Assembly (NCBI GenBank): GCA_019787685.1
Contig: JAHNUO010000002.1
Location: forward strand, 2,170,001 to 2,234,000
Direction: 5' to 3'
Length of the DNA stretch: 64,000 nucleotides
Origin: Chiua virens
Lineage: Eukaryota > Basidiomycota > Agaricomycetes > Boletales > Boletaceae
This document shows positions 11,241-22,431 of this stretch, one piece after another; position 1 is the stretch's first letter; each line of letters opens with the position of its first letter. A model generated the notes under the pieces. That model was not told where the DNA came from and made no database searches. It saw nothing but the letters and a program-made list of their open reading frames with translations. A program made the translations under genes and the position numbers.

Positions 11241-12780
11241 CTAGGATGTGCGCTTCGCTTCTATCAGGAACACAGCCCATGTAGCCTTCTCTGACTGCCT
11301 GTAGTCGATGAATCGTGCGTGGAGGCTTGCATTCTCTCGGTACTCCCAAATGGTCCTGGCCCGCCTAAAGGTTTGTGGTGGATACAGCAAGCCAAAATAT
11401 TCCTCGAACATCTTTTGAAGGTTCTGTTGACGTCCAAACAGGCGGGTTAGCCGGATAAACTGCGCAATGTCACAAACATGGAAGTCGTTGGGCCAGATAC
11501 GAACATCCTCGACGCTGATCGGATTGTTGTGCGAGTGTAACAACCTAGAACAAACGTAGACTATGAGTTACTTGCAAGTGGTTGTAGTGGTCAGTGTAAG
11601 GGTTGAATGCAAGTGAGTCTAACGAGTGAGGCAAGAACTACAGAGGTGATCCGTCTATGAGAGACAATGGGGGAAAACCAAAGGTGAACTTTGTTAGAGT
11701 TCCCTTGGTGCTGCATTCAAGTCTTATATACTAAAAGTACAATTGGAGCTACAATTGGAGTATGAATACATAGATAAGTATGAGTGTCCTGATTGGTAGA
11801 TAAGGTGAGATAACATGAGGTATATGCATGTATGTGAGTCATAGATAAAGACATGAGGAAACAATGCTGTAACAATGCGGTATAAGCATGTTATAAGATA
11901 AGCACTGCTTTAATAATAGATATGAGTCATAGGGAATCATAGATAAGAGATAACGTGTGAATACACGTGTGTTGTGCATGGGTTATGACATCGTGTGATA
12001 ACACATGTCTAATAATGAATCATAGTGAGTCATAAAGGAATGGCCAATAGGATAAGGTCCTGAGTATAGCCTTGGCATGAGGCAATATATGCCATAATAG
12101 ATATTGAGTATCTTGTATGGTGGATGAGAGCGTTGAGTAGGAAGGCGAAAGAATAATGTGAAACGTGATTGTAACAGCGAGTCCCCATGAGAACAAACGC
12201 ATTCCTGGGTCCCCCATTTGATGATTGGCTGAGGTGGTAGTGATGGAGCACGATCGGTCTCGGATTGTGACTCTGAGTCCATGAGCGACATCACAGATGG
12301 GGACCGACTTCCCTGGCTCGTGCGGGGGAGTGCCTCAGATTGTGACTCTGAGTCTGTGAGTGACATCACAGATGGGGACTGACTTGCCCGGCTCACACGG
12401 GGGAGTGCCTCAGATTGCAACTCTGAGTCTGTGAGCAACATCACAGATGGGGACCGACTTGCCCGGCTCGCGCGGGGGAGTGCCTCGGATTGCAACTCTG
12501 AGTCTGTGAGCAACATCACAGATGGGGACCGACTTGCCCGGCTCGCACGGGGGAGTGCCTCGGATTGCAACTCTGAGTCCGTGAGCGATATCACAGATGG
12601 GGACCAACTTGCCCGGCTCACGTGGGGGAGTGCCTCGGATTGCGATTCTGAGTCTGTGAGCGATATCACAGATGGGGACTGACTCGCCCAGCTTGCACTT
12701 GTGTGGAGTGGAAGATGGTGTTGACGCTGTTGCCACAGGCTGACCGAAACTGATGGTGCGGCAGGTCCCTGAGCCCACAT
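11241..12780 (-). CDS. poly-SIM-like repeat protein of element B
   Basis: I chose ATG 12780 because upstream in-frame starts are non-ATG. Exon 1 (12780-12176) and exon 2 (11544-11241) join in phase across a 631-bp GT-AG intron to give about 302 residues without a stop. From about residue 40 there are six 25-residue repeats of the type SPSVISLTDSELQSEALPRA. Each has a hydrophobic V-[IM]-[SL]-L core followed by T-D-S-E, the form of a SUMO-interacting motif. They are followed by PPQPIIKWGTQECVCSHGD and a domain of about 100 residues (EDVRIWPNDFHVCDIAQFIR to FLIEAKRTS) shared with copy A. The repeats are exact at DNA level (75 bp). Function unknown; SUMO binding is inferred from motif form only. 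Confidence 0.65.
12263..12700. repeat. 75-bp minisatellite, six units
   Basis: Units start at 12263, 12338, 12413, 12488, 12563 and 12638 with GATTG[TC][GA]A, and each includes ACATCACAGATGGGGAC. The 75-bp period is 25 codons, so copy-number changes keep the minus-strand frame of the SIM-like-repeat gene open. The plus strand is also open, as expected for a repeat of 3n bases. Confidence 0.95.
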
Positions 12781-13355
12781 CTCTCCTACCCATGGGGGGA
12801 GTGAGAGGCTCCTCCAGGATTGGTGACAAGCAATGTCTAACAAAGATAAGTGAATCAGTAGGATGAGGAATACTGCGAAAGAGATAAGAACCAGTCATTG
12901 GGCTTGGATGAGCTGTAATATCCACATTAGCTGTGTGGGTTGACGTCTGCTGGGTATGCAGATCTTACCTTGTTATACTATGGTGAATACAGGCTGTGTG
13001 CTTTAGAACAAAGCTCTACGTGAGTGGACTCTATAGCTAGGTGTTCGTGATGGCGGCGTGCGAAGGGATGTTGATATCTCTCCCGGGCCATGTTTTCCTT
13101 TTCATTGGAATTTACACTCACTTGCGTCATCGCTCATCGATGATGCTATTGCTATCTGCCATCACTTTCCTGATATAGGAGATTGCAATGTCAGCCTCAT
13201 TGAAGGCTGCCTCAGTATATAAAGGTGTGCATTTACCCCTCCAAGTCACTGGCACCCCATCTCATCATCCATCCACTGTGACCAGCTCCACCTCCCTTGC
13301 CACCCACCACACTGCCAGTTACTCGGTACTTGACGTTCAACGTTCAATGCCCACA
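12781..13355. promoter_or_regulatory. divergent promoter region between SIM-repeat gene and gene X
   Basis: The two genes of element B start outward from this segment. A TATA motif (TATATAAAGG, about 13216-13225) stands 131 bp before the first ATG of gene X. A comparable motif for the minus-strand gene was not clear. The mirrored element A has a divergent spacer with tandem repeats at the same place. Confidence 0.5.
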
Positions 13356-15532
13356 ATGTATGTCTTCTTCTTTGCACACACAGGTACGTCACAGTTCGGC
13401 CTGGTATTTTCGTGAGCCTATTGACCACCAGCCATTCATTAGTTGATCTTCGTCATGCTCACAAGAACAGAACTAGCCTGTACGGCTCCATCGCCATCAC
13501 ATTCAAGTTTCTGATGCCCTTTATACCTCCGCCATATCCTCCAATGCGGCGTTGTGTGGGTGGTGAGGATGTACCACTCCGCTTCATTCATCCATCCAAT
13601 CCACTTGGCACTGGACGGCCATACTATGTCGTAAGTCATCTCACATCTCAGCTATCTGCTTAATCCAATCCATTCAGTGTAATACTCACAAATGGTATTG
13701 GTGGGCTGATGGGCTTGGCCACAGTCCGAAAACGTCACCCACTGCGACACAACCGGGTGAGCTTTATCCCAATAAGTCATGCGTGGCCATCATGATTGAC
13801 CGTTCTTATAAAGCCACCCTGACTGGACCTCAAGTGGGGGTGAATGTTCATGCAGACTCGGAAGCGACTGCCAACACATCAAGAATGACTTGTGCCCATC
13901 GTACATGTCTGGTCATCCGTGTGGCCCACCTATGCCAACGTTGCATGTGCCGGAAGCACTGCCGATCAGCTGGCGGATGTATCTGTGATGGACATTTTAT
14001 CACTGCTGAGACATCTTTAAGCAAGCCAGTGGCCACTCCATCACCTCCCCTAGGTCAGTTGTCACAGCAATCACATTTGTCACTGGCACTCCCTGACGCA
14101 GTTGCAGAGTCATCAGCACTTGCATTTGCTGGCAGGAAACCCACATCATTGTCTCAGATTGACCCCTCCCTTCTCTTGGAGGAGTCTAACTGTCCGAGTC
14201 ACATCTCCTCGTCTTCAAGCTCTCCGCCTATGCCGTTGTCACCGCCTACATCAACCGCCCCTTCCAATGTACCCGCTGCCTTACCACCTCAGATCACCAC
14301 ATCCGCCGGCGATTCCTCAGGCAATCCCCGTTACATGTCCCATCTGCGGCCATTGTTAGTTGAGCATGTCGCTGCAACTCATCAGCGTGCTGAACTGAAG
14401 TGAAAAAAGGATGCCAAACAAGCTCAGCATCGCAGGCAGGCAATGGAATACATTGTTGCCTTTAGTTTCTTCCAGGTAAGTTCTATGTATTGCAGTTGGC
14501 TCCATTCTGATCAAATGCTCGATATCAACATGTGTAGGACAATGCAGAGCCCACATCTGCAAACTTCCAAGGCTTTCCTTTCCCGTATTTCAAGCTCACC
14601 AAAGAGGTCCTTGTTGAGCTAGAGCTTGCTCGCCCTGATGAGGTGTCCCCTGTGCCGGTGCACTACTTCAATCCTGAGCTTGACTATTGGATCAAGATGA
14701 AGGTGGACAGCACAGTCATCATCACTTCACCTGGGCAGTGACTTTTCTTCAAGGCGATCAACGTCAAGTTGTTCCCTAGCTTTGATCGCCTATATGGATG
14801 CGCTCCCTCATCACAAGAGCAAGTAAACTTTCGTACGAAACTCGTTCAAGAGCGCAGGCAGTTCAAGTGCAAGTTGGTTGAAGCAGAGGTACATCGTGAT
14901 CGTGATCACACCCCATGGCCTCGGCCTCAGCCACAGCCTCAACCATACGAAGTTTTTGACCTCTCCATATGCTCTGACTTGGATGTCGAAGATGATGCAC
15001 CTACGGTGGTTGGTGGTCTTACTCCCCAGTGCCACTCGCAACTTCAAGTGACAGATTCCAGGGATACTCGGCATGCTGATGGTGAGTAGTCAAGTCATAG
15101 CAATTAATCACCGACGGACTGATAGCATGTGGAGCAGGTACATTATCTGATGAAGACGACACACTACCTGTACAGCCTATTCCTGAGGTGCGCCACGCGT
15201 GCATCATTCCAGGAGTCTCCCCACAAGCTGCCAAGTTTCCATCAAGTTTCTATACGGTTGATGTCCACCGATCTTTCTTGTTCGAGCGACGGGGCAACCT
15301 TACATTGGAGATGCAATTCGAGAGCTTCTTCAATATTCCCTTCAAGTCATCAACTTACTATGATCATAAGGCTCGGTGGTCGCAAGCGCCAAGAGATGCC
15401 CGAGACCATGCTCTTGCAGCTGGATATGAAGAAGACGGTCAGTACTCTAGGTTCATGGGCATGTATCCAGCCAAGGATGCAGACCTGAAAGCTATCAAAA
15501 GAAAGATGCACACCGCACCCAAAAAACTGTAG
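13356..15532 (+). pseudogene. transposon companion protein X, copy B (in-frame stops)
   Basis: This is homologous to 6385-7877 with the same exon pattern. Blocks in order are MPFIPPPYPPMRRC, GLMGLATVRKRH, ATLTGPQVGVNVHA, the cysteine cluster RCMCRKHCRSAGGCICDGHF, a proline- and serine-rich linker, SHLRP, VHYFNPELDYWIKMKVDST, FPSFDRLYG, and a C-terminal block from RHACIIPGVSPQAAKFP to KDADLKAIKRKM that is missing in copy A. It has a TGA at about 14401 and another TGA where copy A has a glutamine (SPGQ, then stop, then LFFKAI). The two copies carry different lesions, so the ancestral gene was intact. It converges on the KDZ transposase gene. No known family is recognised. Confidence 0.7.
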
Positions 15533-16965
15533 CTACTAGCATTCTCAGGCCTCTCTTGTCTATAGTTTCCTGTCAACCATCCTGTCGTGTTGTCACATTA
15601 TCATGTTTTGTAGCTTTGTATAAATCAATTCATGTTGCTTCGTCTGCATCAGCCCAAGTTCTTACTTGGGGATGATATGAGTGGTAGACGATGATCAGAC
15701 AATTGGGATTGCATCGACGTTTTGTCAACATACGGTAAAGCAAGTACAAAAAGGCCATTCATTGCAATGGCTTGCTATTGCAGTCGAGACAAAATCAGAG
15801 ATATATTGACATTACGATAGACAAAGACTATGCTAGTATGCTTGTGCAAACGGGCCAGTTTCCAGGACACTGCCCCTGCGCCTCTAACTTGTTCCTCACA
15901 ACACGGTTGCGGCACAATATCATCTGGTCCAAGAAAAAATCAAACTTGTCAACGAGCATCTCCTGGCAAATCGCATGATAACCTCCGAGCCAGACGTTGG
16001 TCTGCTCTGCTATCGACAAGTTGAAAAACCATCCCTTGCCATCAACACCTAAAAGCTCAGGGAAGGCGGCGGGATTGCAGTGCTCCTGACAGAAGGTATG
16101 GCTTTCTTTATGCTTGGACTTGAAATGGAAGACGTTGACTGAGAGACCAACATCTCTGAAAAAGGGATCTGCCTTGACATGTTGAGTGAGACTGCAGTTG
16201 TTGTCAAAGATAATATGATTGGGTTTGAGGAGGTCGATACAGAAGATACGCTTCAAAAACTCCTGAAGGGTATTGGTGAGTATGTAAACAACTTCAGAAC
16301 GGCTGCAACATACTGCAACACTCGCTATGCCTTCAGCACCAAACATGGTGTCACGACCGAGAATGATTCCACAGGGCGAGATGACAACTTGTTCATTGTG
16401 AGTTCACGAGCGGGTGAACTTGGCATGGATTCGTGGGCGTGAGGTACGAGGAATGGGTGCTGGGATGTTGAGATCACTCTGCTTGTCTTCATCATCCATG
16501 GCAAATGATTCTCCCTCATTCTCCGCCGATGTGAGCTGAGTGAGAGCTCGACCATGTGTAGGGCGAGTATTGTGGGCATTCCGAGCACGCTGTAGACGAC
16601 CATAAAGTTGGAACTGTGATTGGCCACGCTCACGGTGAATGCGCTCAGCCTCTTGGTGCCAAGGCTCATTGCATGTCAATTTGTCATGCACTGCCGGCTG
16701 GTCGCATCTGACAACCGCACAGACATCTTCAAGATGGGTATGGATACGACAGAAATGATCTTTGCCACCACTGATGGCAATTCTAGGTTTCCACGGCACA
16801 TGGTCACCTAGAATATAGTCCATGCTTGAGTAAGCGAAGTGGCGTGATTCTTCCTTTCCTCCCGCCACCGCGTTCACCCAAGCAGCCACTGCTGGCCATC
16901 GAGCCCTCTCCCGCTGCTTTCCCTCTCGCCTTTTTGCACCTCTCTTGAACCACCAACCCTCCACC

Positions 16966-18203
16966 ATGGACATCCCGCTTGCACCAGCTCCCCCTGACTT
17001 TACCGCTCTGCAATTCGAGGAGCAATGTCAACTCCTAATCGGTGCAGGGTTAGAACTGCAAGCTGCCATCGACGTCCTCTCTCGCCAATGGACAGCTCGC
17101 CAGGAGGAAGAGCAAGCCCTGAGGGCACACAGACGGGAGGAAGAAAACATCGCTCAGGCTGAGCAGCAGGAGCGCGAGGAAATAGAGCATCAACAACAAA
17201 TCGAGGAGGAACAGCAAATCCTGAAAGAGGAGCGCAAGAAGAATAAGGCCAAATTCGCTCCGATCCCTGACCGCCCCCCCTCGGACTCGCCCCCGATTCT
17301 CCCCTCGCAAGCAGCGCTCAGGAAACTAAAAGACCACAAGTTCTGTGAACTCTGGTTCTTCACTAACGACGGCCTCGACACGGCCGATGCCACTCTTTCT
17401 TACGCGGACGACGACGACTCCCTCACCCTCATCTCCGCTGGCGATGGAAAAACCTCCCTCATCCCCTCCTCTTCAGCTCGCGACAAAGCCAACGTTGTCC
17501 AAGACGAGAACCTGTCTCTCGAGCAGTTCGGCCAAGCCACCGTCCGCATCATTCCTTTCTTTCACAGCGCCGGTTGGGACCCAGCCCACATCAATATGCA
17601 CATCAGGTTCTGGTCCGCCCTCGAGAACCACGACTTCCGTTTCTCGTGCGATAAATTCCAAAACAGAGCACTCTTAGTGTACCAGGGCCAACAGAGACAA
17701 AGGTGGCACGTCACCATCGGCGACCGCGCATCCTCTTTCAACCTGGCGCTCATCAACGAGGCCCTCCTCAAAAGGACCCTCAAGGAGATCACCTCCAAAG
17801 CGCACAACGAGCACTTGGACCTATTCAACGCAGTAAGCCCTTTTCTTTCCCCCCCATGTGTCCCACTCACGTCATTCCCTTTAATCCCCTCCGAAAAAAC
17901 CCTGTTCAACCTGAACTGTCACTCAATTGCGCACCCGACATCCCATGTCCCTTCGGACACATGTCTCCTGCGCCCCACCCATGCCACCCTTGGCCCCTTC
18001 CCCCCCATGCTGCACTCCCTTCGGGACCGCAGCTCAATGAAAAATATCTTCGCATAAACGAGAGCTACAACGCTCTTCTTGCCAGACCCCCTGGTCCCTA
18101 TGGCCCCCCTGCCAGCGCCCCCCCACGCCACTCGCGCTCAGCTAGCACTCCTAAACGCTTCGCATCTCCTCCCCCCTACGAGCCAGTGAACAAGAAGCAG
18201 TGA
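16966..18203 (+). CDS. DIRS Gag-like protein
   Basis: The first ATG is at 16966. The product has a charged coiled-coil region rich in E, Q and R at about residues 45-100, then a globular part (KFCELWFFTNDGLDTADATL, SLEQFGQATVRIIPFF, HDFRFSCDKFQNRALL). A 200-bp GT-AG intron (17833-18032) fits, and the second exon starts LNEKYLRINESYNALL and ends at TGA 18201-18203. Beyond that stop the same frame encodes a cysteine/histidine-rich stretch (CAVCLGRHKHNVAKC, then HICSGCGSKDHGAQSCP) of the kind that ends Gag proteins of these elements. The stop therefore either truncates Gag or is bypassed. The protein would coat element RNA. Confidence 0.7.
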
Positions 18204-18204
18204 A

Positions 18205-21200
18205 GTGGTTTTCGGAGCACCGTCCTCCTCATTCTCTCCATCTGTGCCGTTTGCCTTGGCAGGCACAAACACAACGTCGCGAAATGCTGTGCCAATAGGA
18301 CCTGGGACAACAAGCACGACACCATTGTTGAACGCATCAATGGCAACCTCTTCGGACGCCAAGATGGACGGCAACTCTGCTGCAAGTGGCAGAAGGCGGA
18401 TGGCTGCTCTGAACCCCACCGCCTCCTCCACATTTGTTCCGGGTGTGGCTCTAAAGATCACGGGGCCCAATCTTGCCCCAGATCTCAGAAGTCCTCCGAC
18501 AACACCATACAGAGCAACTGAGTGGCAAACAGCCATTACCGAGGCCTCTCTGAACGACCAGTACGGAGATATCCCCCATGGCTTGCATTCTGGCTTCGTT
18601 GTAGATTTCCCCCTAATTTCCCATGTACAAAGCCCACCTAACAAAGATTCTTGCACCCTCCACATCTCCGAGTTTAATAAAACTATTAGTAAAGAACTCA
18701 AGAAAGGCCGCTATCGCGGCCCCTTCTCCCTTAATGAATTACTTCACCTAATTGGTCCGTTCCAATCCTCCCCCATCTCCATCGTTCCCAAACCTGGGCG
18801 TCCCGGTAAATTTAGACTAGTGCAGAATTTTTCATTCCCTCTCACCCTCTCGCCCTCTTTCCCAAACCCATCCATCAATTCCCTCATTGCCACAGACAAA
18901 TTCCCGGCCACTTGGGGTAAATTCTCCATAATATTTCTGCTCATTGCTCGCCTCCCACCCGGCTCCCAAGTAGCCACGAGAGACGTAGCCGAAGCCTACC
19001 GCACCATTCCCCTACACCCCTCCCAATGGCCCGCATCCGTCGTACGTGCCCCAGACGAAAATTTTTACGTCGACACTTGCCTCGCATTTGGCGCAGCCCC
19101 CTCGGCTGGCGTGTATGGCCACCTTGCCGACACAGCAGCAGAAATCTTCCGATTCCACGGCATTGGTCCCCTCGACAAATGGGTAGATGACCACATCTTC
19201 ATCAGGGTAAAGCCTCACTATATAGATAATTACAACAAACTTAGAGCCTCATGGCACGCGGACATAACCAAGAACGGCACCATCAAGCAATCAGGCAGCC
19301 GCCTATGGTTTGCCGGAAAATCCCATGAACACGGCCATGCTGAAGAGTTCAATGAGGACTGCGCACATCCCATCCGGGACTACTTGCGCTTCCCCTCGTC
19401 ACCTAACAATGAGAACTCTTTCTCTTACTCTTTCGCAGACATCAACCGCATCTCGCAACAACTAGGCATCCCATGGGAAACCTCCAAGGACCAACCCTTC
19501 GGCCCCTCAACCATCTACATTGGCTTCAAGTGGGATCTGGAGGCACGGATGGTCTCACTTGCGCCAGATAAGGTAACCAAATATCGCGCGGCCATTAACG
19601 ATTGGCGCACCAGAACCGCCCACACCCTCAAAGATGTACAACAAATGTACGGCAAGCTCCTCCACGCCTCCTCTGCCCTCAAAGAAGGCCGCGCGTACCT
19701 CATCGGACTTGAGCGCATGCTCAAAATCTGTTCCAAAAAACCTTTCATGCCACATCGCCCAACACGCGCGATCGCGAAAGAACTAGATTGGTGGGACGAC
19801 AACCTCTTAAAAGGACAAGTCCAAACCCTGATCACTCCCCCTCCCGAGTACACTGACATCACCGCCTTTTCAGATGCCAGCTCTGGCATGGGCATTGGTA
19901 TCGTCATTGGCAACCAATGGAGGGCATGGAGACTCATACCAGGCTGGAAAGACACCAGGGGTTCCACCCGTGACATTGGATGGGCTGAGGCCATTGGCTT
20001 CGAACTCCTTGTCCTCACCATCCTCCATTTACAGCCAAAATTCCCGCACATCCTCATCCATGGGGATAACACTGGAGTTGTCGAAGGATGGTGGACAGGC
20101 CGCCACCAGAACACTGAAGTCAACAGTGTCTTCAAACGCATACATCGTGCAATCGCTGAGGCAAATTCTGTTACGATAGTTCCGGGTAGGACCTAACGTA
20201 GCCGCAAAAGCGCCAAGTACCAAGTGGCTGCGATAACTCAAACAACCACCACTTGATACGTGGTGCGCTGAAGAGTCGAACGAGGGTTTCTGGTCAGCGG
20301 ATTGCTACCAGAGAGACAAGTGAGAACTCAGGCGTTGCTGAGAGCTGTCCGGTTGGGAATCTATACCCAAGGGACGGTCGAGGGTTTTGACTACGAGGAG
20401 TCCGAGTGTTGGGTCAAGGGACAACGAGAGAAGTCCCTGGTCGAGTGGTCACAAGGAAGGTTCCGAGTGGAGCAGTGATACTCAGCTAGTATTGCGGAGA
20501 TCAAGACTGGAGTACAGGAGTATTGCTGCAGGGTATTTATACTACGAGAACTGCGCACGGACCAAGTAACTAAAAGGGGTAGGCCAGAAGAGCGGAAGGA
20601 TCAAAGGGCCAAAAGGAGTGCGCAGTAATCAAAAGGGGAAGTCGTACGATGCGATGGCAGCAGACAATGACGAAGATGAAATGACAAATGCGAAGCCATC
20701 GGATGATGACGAGAATAGAATGAGTAAGTGCGATGCCATCAGATGATGACGAGAAAAGAGGAACGTAAGCACCCGGGTAATGCCGGTGCTGAGTTACAAA
20801 GGTGAAACGCGAACAAGTACGGATGAACGTACGATGATACCTAGGTATCGAGTAAAGTGAAGAAGTACAAGTGAGACGAAAGAAAGAAATTGTAACAAAT
20901 TCCCTCCGATCCATACAGACAACCTATGTTCCCAGCGCGAGCAACCCAGCAGACGGGCCATCAAGGGGCTCCTTTCCCTCAATGTCCCTTCTCCTTCCGC
21001 GCCTTCCCATCCCTGCCCCCCTGCTCCCCTTCATTGTCGACGTCACAGATCCCCTCACTCCAGTCGAGCTCCAGCACGCTGCTAGTCCGCCACCCACCCC
21101 TCAGTCGCATTCCTCGCCTGACCTCCACCTACGTGCCAACAGAGCCCGTAAACGCCTACAAAACCAGCAGTGCGAGGAAGACACTCTCATCAGAGAAACT

Positions 21201-21224
21201 CTCCGCCTCGAACCCTCGTTTTAA
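18205..21224 (+). pseudogene. DIRS reverse transcriptase-RNase H, interrupted by a solo LTR
   Basis: The frame opens directly after the Gag stop (first codon GTG). Reverse transcriptase motifs are PISIVPKPGRPGKFRLVQNF, ATRDVAEAYRTIPLHPSQW, FGAAPSAGVYG and the catalytic box WVDDHIF in place of the usual YxDD. RNase H-like motifs are TAFSDASSGMGIGIVIG, WAEAIGFELLVL and ILIHGDNTGVVEGW. At 20168 the frame is cut by a solo LTR. Removing 20169-20902 restores SNSLRSIQTT-type continuity in phase (EANS joined to LRSIQTTYVPSASNPADGPS), and the frame then runs to a stop at 21222-21224. It is therefore an intact ORF broken by one later insertion. Confidence 0.85.
20169..20897. mobile_element. solo LTR with 5-bp target duplication
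   Basis: The 729-bp segment starts TGTTACGATAG and ends TTGTAACA, so the tips form the inverted repeat TGTTAC/GTAACA with the usual TG...CA ends. AATTC flanks it directly at 20164-20168 and 20898-20902. It contains a TATA-like TATTTATACT. No internal retrotransposon genes remain. This fits recombination between the two LTRs of an integrated element. Confidence 0.93.
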
Positions 21225-22431
21225 TCGCCCCCTACCTACCCCCACCTCTGGATCCTCGACCAACAACTCTGCTCCTCGTCCTTACCCCCCCTCCCTTGTT
21301 CCGGATGCATCCCCCCTCCGTCCACACTGCCGAGCCAGGGACAGACTAAGGCTCTGGCAACCGTCCAATGCACCTCCCAGACAATTGCTCGACAGTTCTG
21401 GCCATCCCATTACCATACCAGAAGAAAACCTCAACCAGATCCTTGAGGTAATCAACACTTCCTGGTCGGAAAAGACTAAAGAAACCTACGGTGCAGGACT
21501 TCTTGCTTTCCATGTGTATTGCGACATTAATGGCATCCCAGATGAACAACGTGCTCCCACCTCCCAACCCCTACTCACTGCCTACATGGCAAGCTGCGCT
21601 GGGGCGTATTCAGGTTCAGCCATCGTGAACCATGTGGCTGGACTGAGAGCCTGGCACCTCCTCCATGGCCTACCATGGCTCCTCAACACGGACGAAACCA
21701 AAGCCATCAAAGAAGGAGCAGCTCGTCTTGCCCCAGCTTTCAGCTCTAAACCCAAACGTGTCCCATTCAAAAGATCCCACCTACTCTCCTTCCTCACGTA
21801 TATGGACCCTTCCCACCCCCGTGACGCAGCCATCCTCGCGTGCATATTGGTAACTTTCTATTCAGTGTCTCGCCTCGGAGAATTCACAGTCCCTTCGATC
21901 GACAAATTTAATGCTTCCCCCACGAAGTACATACTTCGCAAACATGTCAAATTCACCCTCAAAAACATACCCCCTTCGGTCTCCTTCACATTCCCGAGAA
22001 CCAAGTGCTCTAAACCTGGCAATACTGAGTCTGCCTATTGTGCGCCCATCAATCACCTCACAAACCCGGTCAACTGGCTCAACAATCACCTAGCCATCAA
22101 CCAACCAGGGGACTCTGACCATCTCTTTGCCTGGCGACACCACAAAGGACTCCACCCCCTCACAAAGCTTGAAGTTACCAGACGCATCAAGGAGATCGTG
22201 GCACAACGAGACTTGCCAGATCTCAAAGGCCACAGCCTCAGAATCGGCGGCACACTACATTACCTCCTAGCAGGTACTCCATTTGACGTTGTGAAAACCA
22301 TGGGCCGCTGGAAAAGTGATGCCTTTACCTTATACCTCCGTAAACACGCAGTCATTCTAGCCCCATATCTTCAAGAATGCCTGGACATCGTCCAAACACT
22401 CACCTCACATGCTATGCCCCCTGTTCACTGA
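20926..22431 (+). CDS. DIRS tyrosine recombinase
   Basis: This is a lambda-integrase-type recombinase, 501 residues from ATG 20926, overlapping the end of the reverse transcriptase in another frame. The first 160 residues are proline-rich and may include noncoding overlap. The N-terminal SAM-like part is NTSWSEKTKETYGAGLLAF. Catalytic residues are visible as R in TFYSVSRLGEF, H-x-x-R in KGHSLRIGG, W in MGRWKSDAF and the nucleophile Y in TLYLRKHA, which is the full R-H-R-W-Y set. In DIRS elements the enzyme inserts a circular DNA intermediate. No stop or frameshift was seen. Confidence 0.9.
   Translation: MFPARATQQTGHQGAPFPQCPFSFRAFPSLPPCSPSLSTSQIPSLQSSSSTLLVRHPPLSRIPRLTSTYVPTEPVNAYKTSSARKTLSSEKLSASNPRFNRPLPTPTSGSSTNNSAPRPYPPSLVPDASPLRPHCRARDRLRLWQPSNAPPRQLLDSSGHPITIPEENLNQILEVINTSWSEKTKETYGAGLLAFHVYCDINGIPDEQRAPTSQPLLTAYMASCAGAYSGSAIVNHVAGLRAWHLLHGLPWLLNTDETKAIKEGAARLAPAFSSKPKRVPFKRSHLLSFLTYMDPSHPRDAAILACILVTFYSVSRLGEFTVPSIDKFNASPTKYILRKHVKFTLKNIPPSVSFTFPRTKCSKPGNTESAYCAPINHLTNPVNWLNNHLAINQPGDSDHLFAWRHHKGLHPLTKLEVTRRIKEIVAQRDLPDLKGHSLRIGGTLHYLLAGTPFDVVKTMGRWKSDAFTLYLRKHAVILAPYLQECLDIVQTLTSHAMPPVH

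Noticed and set aside
12431..12682. Plus-strand ORF with repeated NITDGDRLARLARGSAS units
   Set aside because: It is the antisense of the 75-bp minisatellite; periodicity in multiples of three keeps both strands open, and the minus strand has the conserved flanks.
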